A stretch of 64,000 nt of DNA. Source: Duganella sacchari. Its GTDB lineage: Bacteria > Pseudomonadota > Gammaproteobacteria > Burkholderiales > Burkholderiaceae_D. The DNA lies in assembly GCF_900143065.1 (NCBI RefSeq), contig NZ_FRCX01000004.1, positions 434,001 to 498,000 on the forward strand, written 5' to 3'. Each line of letters begins with the position of its first letter. Within the stretch, counting starts at the first letter, position 1. A program made the translations under genes and the position numbers. A model generated the notes under the pieces. It did not search any database. It had not been told where the DNA came from and was given only the letters and a program-made list of their open reading frames with translations. Positions 18,048 to 27,500 of this stretch are shown one piece after another.

Positions 18048-18608
18048 ATGAGCCAAGACCAAACTACTTACGAGGGACATGCGTGGTTCACGTTGTCCGG
18101 TGATGTGAACAGCGACATGGTGCGCCGCGTGTTTGACGCGGTTGCGGACATGAGCGAAGACCGTATCACGACCGCCCATATCCTGATCCAGTCCAACGGC
18201 GGCTATGTCAGCGATGGCATCTGCCTGTACAACTACCTGAGCAAGCTGCCGATCAAGATTGTCACCTACAACGCCGGCGCCGTGGCGTCGATTGCCGTGA
18301 TCCTGTTCCTGGCCGGGGCCGAGCGCTATGCCAGCGACACCGCGCGCTTCATGGTGCACAAGTCGCATGCCAGCGCGCCGCATGGCGCCCGTCCTGACGC
18401 GCTGCGCATTATCGTGGAAGGACTGCAGGCCGACGATGCGCGCACCGAGCAAATCCTGCGCAGCCATGTTCAGCTCAGTGATGAGCACTGGCGCGTGCAT
18501 GAGTATTCCGACCTGCACCTGACGGCGGCGGAAGCGCTCAAGGTCGATCTGGTGAATGGGGTGGAGGACTTTGTGCCGCCAGCCGGCCAGCGCATCACCA
18601 ATATCTGA
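18048..18608 (+). CDS. Orphan ClpP-like serine protease
   Basis: The 186-residue protein has a ClpP/crotonase fold. HILIQSNGGYVSDGICLYNYL matches the NSPGG region, NAGAVASIAVILFLAGAERY contains the nucleophile (S81), and TARFMVHKSHAS contains the catalytic His (H104). It is far from clpX or clpA and lacks the housekeeping ClpP propeptide and MGAFLL wording, so it belongs to the side group of ClpP-like proteins rather than ClpP proper. Targets unknown. An earlier in-frame ATG at 18012 exists, but MSQDQ at 18048 is the better start. It is divergent from gcvT. Confidence 0.85.
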   Translation: MSQDQTTYEGHAWFTLSGDVNSDMVRRVFDAVADMSEDRITTAHILIQSNGGYVSDGICLYNYLSKLPIKIVTYNAGAVASIAVILFLAGAERYASDTARFMVHKSHASAPHGARPDALRIIVEGLQADDARTEQILRSHVQLSDEHWRVHEYSDLHLTAAEALKVDLVNGVEDFVPPAGQRITNI

Positions 18609-18656
18609 AAACAAATGCGGCGCCACCAGGCGCCGCATGCACCGCCGAATGTCTAC

Positions 18657-18863
18657 TTAGCGGTTGCCGGCCTTGTTGCCGTCATTTTTGTGGCTTTGAC
18701 GGCCAGCTTCCACATGCTGCTCATGGGTGCCGCCCTGGGTGCCGGTACGCGAGCCGCTGGACGAACCGGCGTTGCCCGATTGCTTGTTGCTGCCCTGGTT
18801 GGAGCCCTGCTTGCTGCCGCTGCCACTATTGCTGTTGCTGCTGCCTTTTTGATTCGCGTTCAT
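18657..18863 (-). CDS. Ser/Gly/Asn/Gln-rich 68-residue protein
   Basis: The product starts MNANQKGSSNSNSGSGSKQG and ends HEQHVEAGRQSHKNDGNKAGNR. It is almost wholly low-complexity, strongly hydrophilic and without membrane segment or signal peptide, so probably disordered. A purine-rich AAAGGA ribosome site lies just before the ATG. Similar small stress-associated hydrophilic proteins exist in related bacteria, but I cannot assign this one. An inverted repeat lies 30 bases upstream of its start. Confidence 0.65.
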   Translation of the reverse strand: MNANQKGSSNSNSGSGSKQGSNQGSNKQSGNAGSSSGSRTGTQGGTHEQHVEAGRQSHKNDGNKAGNR

Positions 18864-18892
18864 TTTGATTCCTTTACGAAAGTTAAAGAACG

Positions 18893-18916
18893 CCAGAAAC
18901 GATTTAACGTTTCTGG
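18893..18916. promoter_or_regulatory. Inverted repeat upstream of the small hydrophilic protein
   Basis: Perfect 8-base arms CCAGAAAC and GTTTCTGG with an 8-base spacer. It lies 30 bases upstream of the start at 18863, in its presumed promoter region. It could be an operator or a 5' UTR hairpin. No T-run follows, so it is not an obvious terminator. Confidence 0.45.
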
Positions 18917-19118
18917 TGACGCCATGATGCGTTTTCAGCAGCAGTCCAGCTATCGGAATACCCCCTGGTGGCGTGTAGGAGCATGGCTTGTCGGCCGGCG
19001 TTGCGGGAACTCGGCAAAATACACCAAAAATTGCACATACTTGGTTTTCATCCATTGCTTTATGGAAATGCAGTGTGAGAATGTGAGGGTACGCCTGATC
19101 TGACTCCGCAAGGCCGCC

Positions 19119-21476
19119 ATGACTGCAACGCCGACAACCGCCGCACCGCCGACAACCGCCGCACCGCTGACCACGCCCAAGACGGTGTCGCCGCGGCATG
19201 CCTTGCTGGAGGAGTTGATCGGCATCGCCGTCAAGCACGCGGGCGACCAGTACCTGGACCTGGCCAACAAGCTGGCCGGCGCGTTGATTGACGCCACGGA
19301 CGGCGACGCGCGGCTGATACAGCAGCGCCTCCGCGCCGGCAATCAGCTACGCAACCGCAACTATGCGTTCCTGCATCTGGCCACTACCGCGCTGGAAAAA
19401 GCGTTGCGGCGCGAGATCGCCGAGCTGGCGCCAGGCGTCAAAGGCAAGGCGCGCGCCGCCGCCGGGCCACTGTCGCTGGTGTCGCTGGAAGAGATGGACA
19501 GCAAGGTGGCCATGAGCGGCGTCAGCAAGCCATTTGAAGCGCTGTATGCGGATGCGCTACAGACGCTCAACGTGCGGCTGGCGTTTTTGCTGGACCGCGA
19601 GATCCTGCGCGTCAACCAGAACCCGTTCCGGCCGGAGGTATTTCTCTCTGCCTTGCAGCAGGCATGGACCGAGTTCGATACGGAGGAAGAGGCGGCCGGG
19701 CTGCTGCAGCCGCTGCTCAAGCCCGGCATGTTTATCGAGATCGGCCCGATGCTGGCGGCGCTGAGCCTGGCCTTGCAGACCAAGGGCGTGCTGCCGGGAC
19801 CGGTGGAGGGCTACCAGCGCCGCAAATCGGATGGCGCCGCATCTCCTGCTGCCAGGTCGCGTACCAATCAGGCGGCGCTGGCGCAGCAGCTGCGCCAGTT
19901 CTTTGCGGCCAGTGATGTGGCGGGATCGGCGGCCGGGCAGATTGTCGACGGCATCGCCAGCGGCATGCTGCAGGGGGCCGACTTGACGATCCCGGATTTG
20001 CCCGCGTCCGCACTGACCGCAGACAGCCACTGGAAGCCGAATGCGGTAGCGCGCGCAACCGCTGTGTCGCCAGCCGGCGCCTGGGCGCAGGGGCCGGCGC
20101 AGGGCTTCCATACTGGCGCGGCGACCAATGAAGAGGTGCAGCGGCAGTCGCAGATCGGCGCCAGGCAGCCTTTGTTAGCCTATCTGGCGGACCTGCAAAA
20201 AGCGGCGCCGGCGCCTGGCCCGGGCAATGTGTTCTACCTGCCCAGTCTGAAGCAAAGCATGCCGCAGGGGAGCTTGTCGCGCACCGATGAGAGCACCATT
20301 GATCTGCTGTCGGCCGTGTTTGATACCGTGTTCCGCGACCAGAGCATTTCGCCGGAAATCCGCGAACTCATACGCTTCCTGCAGGTCCCTGTGTTGAAGG
20401 CGGCGCTGGTGGACAAGAACTTCTTCTTCCAGGAAGCGCATCCGGCCCGTCGCCTGCTGGAGCTGCTGTCGCGCATGGGCTGGGAGCAGCGCAAAGGCCC
20501 GGATGATCCGCTGTTCCAGGCCATGCAGCGCAGTGTTGACCGCGTGGGCCGCGATTACGACCACGAACTGTCGGTGTTCACCGAAGCGGTCAACGAGCTG
20601 GAAGCGCAGATTCAGGCCGAAGAAAAGGCCGCTGCCGCCGCGATAGCCGCGCCCATCGCGGCCGCGCTCAAGCAGGAAAAAATGGCGGAGTCGAACAAGC
20701 TGGCCAAAAACGCGGTGGCGCTGCGGATCGGTACGGGCGAAGTGATCGCCGTGGTGGAAGCCTTCCTCGAGCAGCGCTGGAGCGCCGTGCTGACCATCGC
20801 CTACAGCATTGAGGACGACAAGCCTGGCGCCGTCAACAACGCCACCCGAACCATGGATGACCTGATCTGGAGCGTGCGTCCCAAGATCAAGCCGGAGGAA
20901 CGCAAGCAGCTCATCGCCAAATTGCCCGGCCTGCTCGCGACGCTGAATAAATGGCTGGATGTGATCAAGTGGCAGGATGCCGACCGGTTGCAGTTCTTTG
21001 CCGAGCTGGCCGAGTGCCACGCGTCCATCGTGCGGGCGCCGCTGGAGCTGTCGCCAGAACGCCAGGTGGAGATTGCCATGCAGGTCGCGCGGCAGGCGGC
21101 CGAGCGCCGGCTGGCACTGCAGGCCAGGGCGGAAGCGGAGGCGCAGTCACATAGCGAACAGGCGTCCGATCCCGGCGCTGAAGACGCCATCGTCGAAGTC
21201 GATGGCCTGGTACGCGGCATCTGGCTGGAATTCGCGCAGGACGATGGCAGTCAGCGCAAGGTCAAACTGGCGTGGATCAGTCCACGCCGCACGCTGTACA
21301 TCTTCTCGACCGCCGCGCGGCAGGAGGCGTTCTCCATGTCCGGCGACGAGCTGGCCAGGCGCTTTGGCGAAGGCCGCGCGCAGGTGCTGCGTGCCGACGG
21401 CGTGGTGGCGGTGGCGCTGTCCCAGGCGCTGTCACGCGACGCCGGCAACGATGCGGACATGGCCGCCGTCGGCTAA
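19119..21476 (+). CDS. DUF1631 family protein
   Basis: A 785-residue cytoplasmic protein of the DUF1631 family, found widely in beta- and gammaproteobacteria. It is mostly helical, and its C-terminal domain carries IVEVDGLVRGIWLEFAQDDG and RKVKLAWISPRRTLYIFSTA, the most conserved part of the family as I know it. The function is not established. The N-terminus has a short tandem repeat (PTTAAPPTTAAP) encoded by an 18-base duplication. It stands alone, convergent with a LysE-type exporter gene 19 bases downstream. Confidence 0.85.
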   Translation: MTATPTTAAPPTTAAPLTTPKTVSPRHALLEELIGIAVKHAGDQYLDLANKLAGALIDATDGDARLIQQRLRAGNQLRNRNYAFLHLATTALEKALRREIAELAPGVKGKARAAAGPLSLVSLEEMDSKVAMSGVSKPFEALYADALQTLNVRLAFLLDREILRVNQNPFRPEVFLSALQQAWTEFDTEEEAAGLLQPLLKPGMFIEIGPMLAALSLALQTKGVLPGPVEGYQRRKSDGAASPAARSRTNQAALAQQLRQFFAASDVAGSAAGQIVDGIASGMLQGADLTIPDLPASALTADSHWKPNAVARATAVSPAGAWAQGPAQGFHTGAATNEEVQRQSQIGARQPLLAYLADLQKAAPAPGPGNVFYLPSLKQSMPQGSLSRTDESTIDLLSAVFDTVFRDQSISPEIRELIRFLQVPVLKAALVDKNFFFQEAHPARRLLELLSRMGWEQRKGPDDPLFQAMQRSVDRVGRDYDHELSVFTEAVNELEAQIQAEEKAAAAAIAAPIAAALKQEKMAESNKLAKNAVALRIGTGEVIAVVEAFLEQRWSAVLTIAYSIEDDKPGAVNNATRTMDDLIWSVRPKIKPEERKQLIAKLPGLLATLNKWLDVIKWQDADRLQFFAELAECHASIVRAPLELSPERQVEIAMQVARQAAERRLALQARAEAEAQSHSEQASDPGAEDAIVEVDGLVRGIWLEFAQDDGSQRKVKLAWISPRRTLYIFSTAARQEAFSMSGDELARRFGEGRAQVLRADGVVAVALSQALSRDAGNDADMAAVG

Positions 21477-21495
21477 GCCGCGGGTTGAGCCGCGT

Positions 21496-22122
21496 TTAGC
21501 GCACCGTCAGCAGTGCGCCACCCATCCCGATAAACACCAGTGCGCCGCTGCGGCCGGCCAGGCGGCGGCGCTTGGCACTGCTGGCGATATTACGCTTCAA
21601 CCAGGACGCGCAGTTCACGTAGAAGAAGTGCGACAGCAGCGTGCAGGCAGTGAAAGTGGCGGTCAGCAGCAGGAAGCGCAGCGGATCGATATGGTCCGGC
21701 GGCATAAACTGCGGGAAGATCGCGGTGAAGAACAGGATCGCTTTCGGATTGCTGACGGCCACCAGCAGCCCGGCGCGGAAGGTGCTCAGGCGGCTTTCCT
21801 CCGCCGCTGGCTGCAGCGCCTGCGCTGCGCTCTGCTGGCCGGCGCTGCGCCACAGGCGGATGCCCAGATACACCAGATACGCGGCGCCGGCCAGCTTGAG
21901 CAGCCCGAACGCCAGCGCGGACGCCTTCAGCACCAATCCCAGTCCCGTCACCGCCGTCGTCGCAACGATGAACACGCCCAGCGCATTGCCGGCCGAGCTA
22001 TAAAACGCGCGCCGCGCACCCTGGCTGGACGCGGTGGAGATCGCCATTAGCACGCCTGGCCCGGGACTGAAGGCGGCAGCCATGGAAACGGACAGGAATA
22101 GCAGCCAGGTCGAAAAGCTCAT
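21496..22122 (-). CDS. LysE/RhtB-family amino-acid exporter
   Basis: A 208-residue inner-membrane protein with about six segments and the family signature FSPGPGVLMAISTASSQGARRAF near the N-terminus, followed by LKLAGAAYLVYLGIRLWRS and NPKAILFFTAIFPQF. RhtB/LysE proteins export amino acids such as lysine, homoserine or threonine; the substrate is not predictable here. It is divergent from a LysR regulator gene, the usual arrangement for regulator-controlled exporters. Confidence 0.92.
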   Translation of the reverse strand: MSFSTWLLFLSVSMAAAFSPGPGVLMAISTASSQGARRAFYSSAGNALGVFIVATTAVTGLGLVLKASALAFGLLKLAGAAYLVYLGIRLWRSAGQQSAAQALQPAAEESRLSTFRAGLLVAVSNPKAILFFTAIFPQFMPPDHIDPLRFLLLTATFTACTLLSHFFYVNCASWLKRNIASSAKRRRLAGRSGALVFIGMGGALLTVR

Positions 22123-22172
22123 CTTGTACTCCAGAAAGTAAAGACTCAGTATGGTTTTAAACCAGTCAACGA

Positions 22173-22190
22173 TAAATACTTTAATATTTA
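22173..22190. promoter_or_regulatory. Palindrome in the lysE/lysR divergent region
   Basis: TAAATA-CTTTAA-TATTTA lies in the AT-rich 96-base gap between the divergent exporter and LysR genes. An outer pair ACCAGT...ACTGGT brackets it about 40 bases apart. LysR proteins bind T-N11-A palindromes in such regions, so this is a candidate site, but AT-rich palindromes also arise by chance. Confidence 0.4.
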
Positions 22191-22218
22191 CAATATCTTT
22201 AACTGGTAATTCATAATC

Positions 22219-23106
22219 ATGGACAGGCTGCGCAGCATGGAGGTGTTTGTCGGCGTCGTGGAAGCGGGCAGTTTTACGGCGGCGGCCAGGGCGTTTGAGA
22301 TGTCAGTGGTCATGGTGGGCAAGCATATCGCCGACCTGGAGCAGCGCCTCGGCGCGCGGCTGCTGAACCGCACCACGCGCCGTCAAAGCCTGACCGAAAT
22401 CGGCGAACAGTATTGCGAGCAATGCCGCCAGATACTGGCCCACGTGCAGAGTGCGGAATCGGGCGCGCTGGCGATGCGCAGCAGTGCGCGCGGCAACTTG
22501 CGCATCAGTGCACCCGTGGCGTTTGGCAGCGCCTTGCTGGCGCCGCTGCTGCCGGCTTATATGGCGGCGCATCCAGAGGTCAGCGTGGACCTGGATCTCA
22601 GCGAGCGCATTTCCGATCTGGTGGAGGAGGGACTGGACGCCGCCATCCGCATCGGCCGGCTTGATGACTCGACCTTGATCGCGCGCCCGCTCAAGCCATA
22701 TGGCATGGTGATCTGCGGTGCGCCGGCTTACCTGGCGCGCTGCGGCACGCCGGCCACGCCTGCCGATCTGGCGCAGCACCAGTGTCTGGATTTTCTGCAT
22801 TGGCGCCGTGTGGTGCGCTGGCGCCTGGGACAGCCGGATGGCGCGCTGCCATCGCCGCAGCCGAGCCGCTTCCGCTCGAATAACGGCCAGGCGGTCAAGC
22901 AGATGGCCCTGAATGGCTTTGGTCTGGCGATGCTGCCCGAAATCGTCGTGGCTGAAGAGATCGCCCAAGGCCGGCTGGTGCCGCTGCTGCGCAACTACAT
23001 GCCGCCGCTGCGGCCGTTGCATCTGATTTATCCGCGCGGTCGGCAGACCACACCCAAGCTCAGCACCTTTGTCGATTTCGTGGTGAAGAACTTCGGCCTG
23101 GCGTAA
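22219..23106 (+). CDS. LysR-family transcriptional regulator
   Basis: The 295-residue protein has an N-terminal HTH (MEVFVGVVEAGSFTAAARAF, then VGKHIADLEQRLGARLLNRT) and a periplasmic-binding-like effector domain of the AaeR/DsdC type (LRISAPVAFGSALLAPLLPAY, GLDAAIRIGRLDDSTLIARPL). It is divergent from the LysE exporter, its likely target. The stop directly abuts the stop of the convergent GST gene. Confidence 0.92.
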   Translation: MDRLRSMEVFVGVVEAGSFTAAARAFEMSVVMVGKHIADLEQRLGARLLNRTTRRQSLTEIGEQYCEQCRQILAHVQSAESGALAMRSSARGNLRISAPVAFGSALLAPLLPAYMAAHPEVSVDLDLSERISDLVEEGLDAAIRIGRLDDSTLIARPLKPYGMVICGAPAYLARCGTPATPADLAQHQCLDFLHWRRVVRWRLGQPDGALPSPQPSRFRSNNGQAVKQMALNGFGLAMLPEIVVAEEIAQGRLVPLLRNYMPPLRPLHLIYPRGRQTTPKLSTFVDFVVKNFGLA

Positions 23107-23730
23107 TTACGGCGTACCGTTGGCGCCGTGCTGGACGTAGCCAGGGCGTTCCATCAGGCGCTGCGACCAGGTCTGCAGCGCGGGCAGCGCCGGCCGCGCG
23201 ACAGGGGTGGACAGCCAGCGATTGAGCGACAGGCCGAGGACGATATCGGCCAGCGTAAAGGTGTCGCCGCATACGTAGGCGCCAGTAGCGGCAAGCTGCT
23301 GATCCAGCAGGGCCATCAGCCGGTTCCAGGTGTTGGTGCTGCTGGCGATCATGGCTGGATCCTGATGCTCGGCGCTGCCGCGAATTAAGGCCATGAAGGG
23401 ATAGCGCCATGCGTTGTTCAGTTCCGTGGCTTGCCAATCCATCCATTTCTCCACCTGGGCGCGCGCCATGGGCTCGAGCGGCAGCAGGTCCGTGCGGCCG
23501 TGCTTGCCTACCAGGTAGCGGCAAATGGTGTTCGATTCCCATAGGGCCTGACCGTTATCGATAACGACCGGCACCAGGCCGTTGGGGTTCAGGCCAAGGA
23601 ATTCCGGCGTGCCGGTCGGCTGGAAGCCGCCGCCGTACTGTTCCAGTTGATAGGCCTGGCCGGTTTCAGCACAAGTCCACAGCACCTTGCGCACATTGAT
23701 CGAGGTTGATTTTCCAAGTAGGGTCAGCAT
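23107..23730 (-). CDS. Glutathione S-transferase family protein
   Basis: The 207-residue protein has an N-terminal thioredoxin-like domain (LTLLGKSTSINVRKVLWTC; cis-Pro region LVPVVIDNG; glutathione-binding ESNTICRYL) and an all-helical C-terminal domain with the N-capping box FTLADIVLG. The substrate is unknown. The start is at MLTLLGKS; the open frame nine codons longer has no family residues. Confidence 0.92.
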   Translation of the reverse strand: MLTLLGKSTSINVRKVLWTCAETGQAYQLEQYGGGFQPTGTPEFLGLNPNGLVPVVIDNGQALWESNTICRYLVGKHGRTDLLPLEPMARAQVEKWMDWQATELNNAWRYPFMALIRGSAEHQDPAMIASSTNTWNRLMALLDQQLAATGAYVCGDTFTLADIVLGLSLNRWLSTPVARPALPALQTWSQRLMERPGYVQHGANGTP

Positions 23731-23789
23731 GCGGGCAGTATGCCACGGCATGGCCAATCAGGTTATATTTCTTCTAGGTAAGGCTTCGC

Positions 23790-23795
23790 TATAAT
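23790..23795 (+). promoter_or_regulatory. Candidate -10 box for the PAP2 gene
   Basis: A perfect TATAAT, about 50 bases before the PAP2 start. No convincing -35 box is present 16-18 bases upstream, so confidence is limited. Confidence 0.4.
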
Positions 23796-23844
23796 GCGCG
23801 CGTATGTGGTCTAATAGATGGTGCGGTGCAAAATAAGGAGCAGT

Positions 23845-24483
23845 ATGTATTTTTGGTGGCATTGGTTAAGTGTAGTAGGCAGTCTTGCGGTGACCGGCCC
23901 GATCGGCGTCGCCATCGTAGTCTGGCTGCTGGCTGGCAAGTCCTGGCGCTTGACCGCCATCTGGGCGCTGCTGTTTGGCACCGGCATGGCGCTGGTCGTG
24001 ATTACCAAAATGGCCTTCATCGGTTGGGGTGTCGGGGTTGCGTCAGTTGAGTTTGCCGGCTTTAGCGGCCATGCCATGCGCGCTGCTGCGGTCTTCCCGG
24101 TGGCCGGTTATCTGGCGACCCGGTCCTCGCCGGTGTGGATGCGCCAGTTGGGTACGTCGGCGGGCGTGCTGCTTGCCGTTCTGATCGCCATTTCGCGCGT
24201 GTATGTGCAAGCGCACTCGACATCCGAGTCCGTCACGGGTTGCTTGCTTGGCTTGCTGGTGGCTGCCGCCTTCATCTGGTATGCCAGCACCGAGCGCCAC
24301 ATGGCCCTGAGCCGCGTGCTGGTGGTGCTGTGTATTCCCGTGCTGCTGTTGGCGCCGACCGTCGAGCCGATTCCGGCCGAACAATGGATCACGCAGGCCG
24401 CATTGTATCTGTCCGGCCGCGACCAGCCCTTCACCCGGCAGATGTGGCACAACCCGCAGCAACAGCTGACGCAGCAGCACTGA
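23845..24483 (+). CDS. PAP2-superfamily membrane phosphatase
   Basis: The 212-residue inner-membrane protein has PAP2 motif 2 in GFSGHAMRAAAVFPVAG and motif 3 in SRVYVQAHSTSESVTG. In motif 3 the usual Asp four residues after the His is Glu (H-S-T-S-E). Motif 1 (K-x6-RP) is not clear. Members hydrolyse phosphatidate, undecaprenyl pyrophosphate or similar lipids. AAGGAG lies five bases before this ATG and sets the start. The next gene, smc, is 90 bases downstream. Confidence 0.85.
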   Translation: MYFWWHWLSVVGSLAVTGPIGVAIVVWLLAGKSWRLTAIWALLFGTGMALVVITKMAFIGWGVGVASVEFAGFSGHAMRAAAVFPVAGYLATRSSPVWMRQLGTSAGVLLAVLIAISRVYVQAHSTSESVTGCLLGLLVAAAFIWYASTERHMALSRVLVVLCIPVLLLAPTVEPIPAEQWITQAALYLSGRDQPFTRQMWHNPQQQLTQQH

Positions 24484-24574
24484 GGGCCGTGCAACGTTGC
24501 ACGCTTTCCGGCCTGATATGATGCGCAAAATGGTATTATTGTGAAATTTTACAGCCCACACACCAGATAACAAC

Positions 24575-27500
24575 GTGCGTCTTTCTTCCATCAAATTGTC
24601 GGGATTTAAGTCTTTCGTTGATCCCACCAATTTTCAGGTGCCGGGTCAGCTGGTTGGCGTCGTAGGTCCCAACGGTTGCGGCAAATCGAACATTATCGAT
24701 GCCGTGCGCTGGGTGCTGGGCGAATCAAAAGCGTCGGAGCTGCGTGGCGAATCCATGCAGGACGTGATCTTCAACGGCTCCACCAACCGCAAGCCCGCTG
24801 GCCGCGCGTCGGTGGAGCTGGTGTTCGATAACCATGCAGGCAAGGCAGCCGGCCAGTGGGGCCAGTACGCCGAGATCGCCGTCAAGCGCACGCTGACGCG
24901 CGATGGCACCTCCACCTACTACATCAACGGCCAGCCGGTGCGGCGCCGTGATATCCAGGACATCTTCCTTGGTACCGGCCTGGGGCCGCGCGCTTACGCG
25001 ATTATCGGCCAGGGCATGATTTCGCGGATTATCGAATCGCGCCCTGAAGAGCTGCGCGTGTTCCTGGAAGAGGCGGCCGGCGTCTCGAAGTACAAGGAAC
25101 GCCGCCGCGAAACGGAAAACCGGCTGCACGACACGCGCGAGAATCTGCTGCGCGTGGAAGACATCCTGCGCGAGCTGAATGCCAACCTGGAAAAGCTGGA
25201 AGGCCAGGCCGCCGTCGCCACCAAATTCCATCAGCTGCAGGCGGACCAGGAAGAGAAGCAAAAGCTGCTTTGGCTGCTGCGCAAGGTCGAGGCGGAGAAC
25301 GAGCAAAAGAAGTATTTCCGCGAAGTCGAGCAGGCGCAGAACGATCTGGAAGAACAAACCGCCAAGCTGCGTAACGTCGAGCTGTCGCTGGAGCAGATGC
25401 GCCAGTCGCATTTTGCCGCCGGTGACCGTCTGCACACGGCGCAGGGTGCGCTGTACCAGACCAACGCCGAAATCGGCAGCCTGGAAGCGCAGATCAAATT
25501 CGTGGTGGAGTCGCGCAGCCGCCTGCAGGCGCAGCTGGCCGCACTGACCGCGCAGCGCGATCAATGGGAACGCCAGGCCAATGAATACGGCGAGCAGATT
25601 GCCGAAGCCGAGTTCTCGCTCGAAGAGCTGAGCGCGAAGGTCGAAGAGTCGGCCGTGATGGCCGAACAAAAAGCCGAATCGCTGCCGATGCTGGAACAGG
25701 CGTGGAAGGAAGCGCAGACCAGAAGCACCGAGTCGCGCGCCCGCATCATGCAGGCGCAGCAGCAGCTGGAGCTGGAGTCGGCCCATCAGCGCAACGCCAA
25801 CAACATCCTGAATGGCCTGGCCGTGCGCCGCGAGCGCCTGATGCAGGAAAAGAGCGGCTTGAGCATGCCCGATAGCGCGCACCTGTCCAACCTGCGCTTG
25901 CAGCTGGAAGAAAAGCAGCAGGCGCTGGAAGAGCAGAGCTTCATGCTGGAAGAGGCGCTCGAGCAGCAGCCCCGCCTGGAGCAGGAGCGCCAGGAAGCGC
26001 AGCAGCAGGTCAATAGCGAAACCGCCGCCAACGCGCAACTGGAAGCGCGCTTGAATGCACTGCGCCAGTTGCAGGAACGCGTACAGACGCAAGGCAAGGT
26101 CACGCCGTGGCTGCAAAAGCATGAGCTGGAGTCGCTGCCGCGTTTGTGGCAGAAACTGAATATCGAAGCGGGCTGGGAACAGGCGCTGGAGTCGGTGCTG
26201 CGCGAGCGTACCTCTGCGCTGCAAATGTCGAACATCGAATGGGCCAAGGCTTTCTTCAGCGACGCGCCGCCTGCCAAGCTGGCGTTGTACGCACCATCCA
26301 CCGCGGTGCCGCCAAATCCGGTGGAAGTGGCGGGCCTGAAGCCGTTCCTGAACCTGCTGAAGTTGAATGATCCGGGACTGCGGGGTTTGCTGCAGGACTG
26401 GCTGCACAACGTCTACACGGCGGACGATGCGGCGGAAGCGTTTGCCGACCGCGCCAAACTGCCGGCTGGCGCTTGCATCATCACGCGCCAGGGTCACGTC
26501 ATCACGCCGGGCAGTGTGCGCTTCTATGCAGCCGACTCGGAACAGGACGGCATGCTGGGCCGCCAGCAGGAAATCGACAACATCACCAAGCAGCTGCGCG
26601 CGCAGCAGATGCTGGCCGACGAGGCGCGCGCGCGCTCGGTGCGCGCGGAAGCTGCGCTCAGTGAGCTGACCCGCCGTCTGACGGAATACCGCGCCAAGCT
26701 GCAAAGCCTGCAATCGTCGGTGCATACGCTGCAAATCGACGTGGTGAAACTGACCGAGATCGAGGCGCGCTTCAACCAGCGCAGCACGCAGATCGAAACC
26801 GACCTGGCCGAGATCACCGCGCAGGAAGAGGAGCAAACCCAGGTCAAGCTGGAGTCTGAGGAGAAGTTCGAACAGCTGGACATGGAACTCGGCAACCTGC
26901 AAGGCACGCACGAAGATGGCCAGACCGCGTTCATGGAAAAAGAGCAGCGTCTGGCCGATGCCCGCCAGGCCTTGCGCGATCTGGAACGCGCGGCGCAGGA
27001 AGTGCAGTTCGCTGAAAAGACCCAGCGCAGCAAGATCGAGGAATTCCGCCGCAATATCGCTACCGCTACCGCACAGGTGGCGCAGGTGACGGAAAGCCTG
27101 GAGGCCGGCCGCACGGAGCTGGAGAGCCTGGAGCAGGGCACGGCCAACGAAGGCTTGCAGGAACTGCTGGACCGTCGCACCAGCCAGGAAAAAGCACTGT
27201 CCGACGCGCGCCACGAGCTCGATCAGATTGCGCAGCAGCTGCGCATGTTCGAGGAAGGCCGTTTGTCGACCGAGCGCGCACTGCAACCGCAGCGCGACAA
27301 GATCATGGAGATGCAGCTCAAGGAGCAGGCCGCGCGCCTGAACCAGGAACAGTTTGCCGCCCAGCTGGCCGAAGTGCAGGCCGACGAAGCGGCGCTGGCC
27401 GAGAAGCTGCATCCGGACATGAAGGCCTCGTATCTGCAGGGCGAAGTCACGCGCCTGACCAATGCGATTTCGCTGCTGGGCGCCGTCAATCTGGCGGCGC

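Noticed and set aside
24725-27412. 895-codon open frame antisense to smc
   Set aside because: Lies wholly within smc, Leu/Gln/Arg-rich product typical of the reverse frame of GC-rich coding DNA; no motif, no ribosome site.
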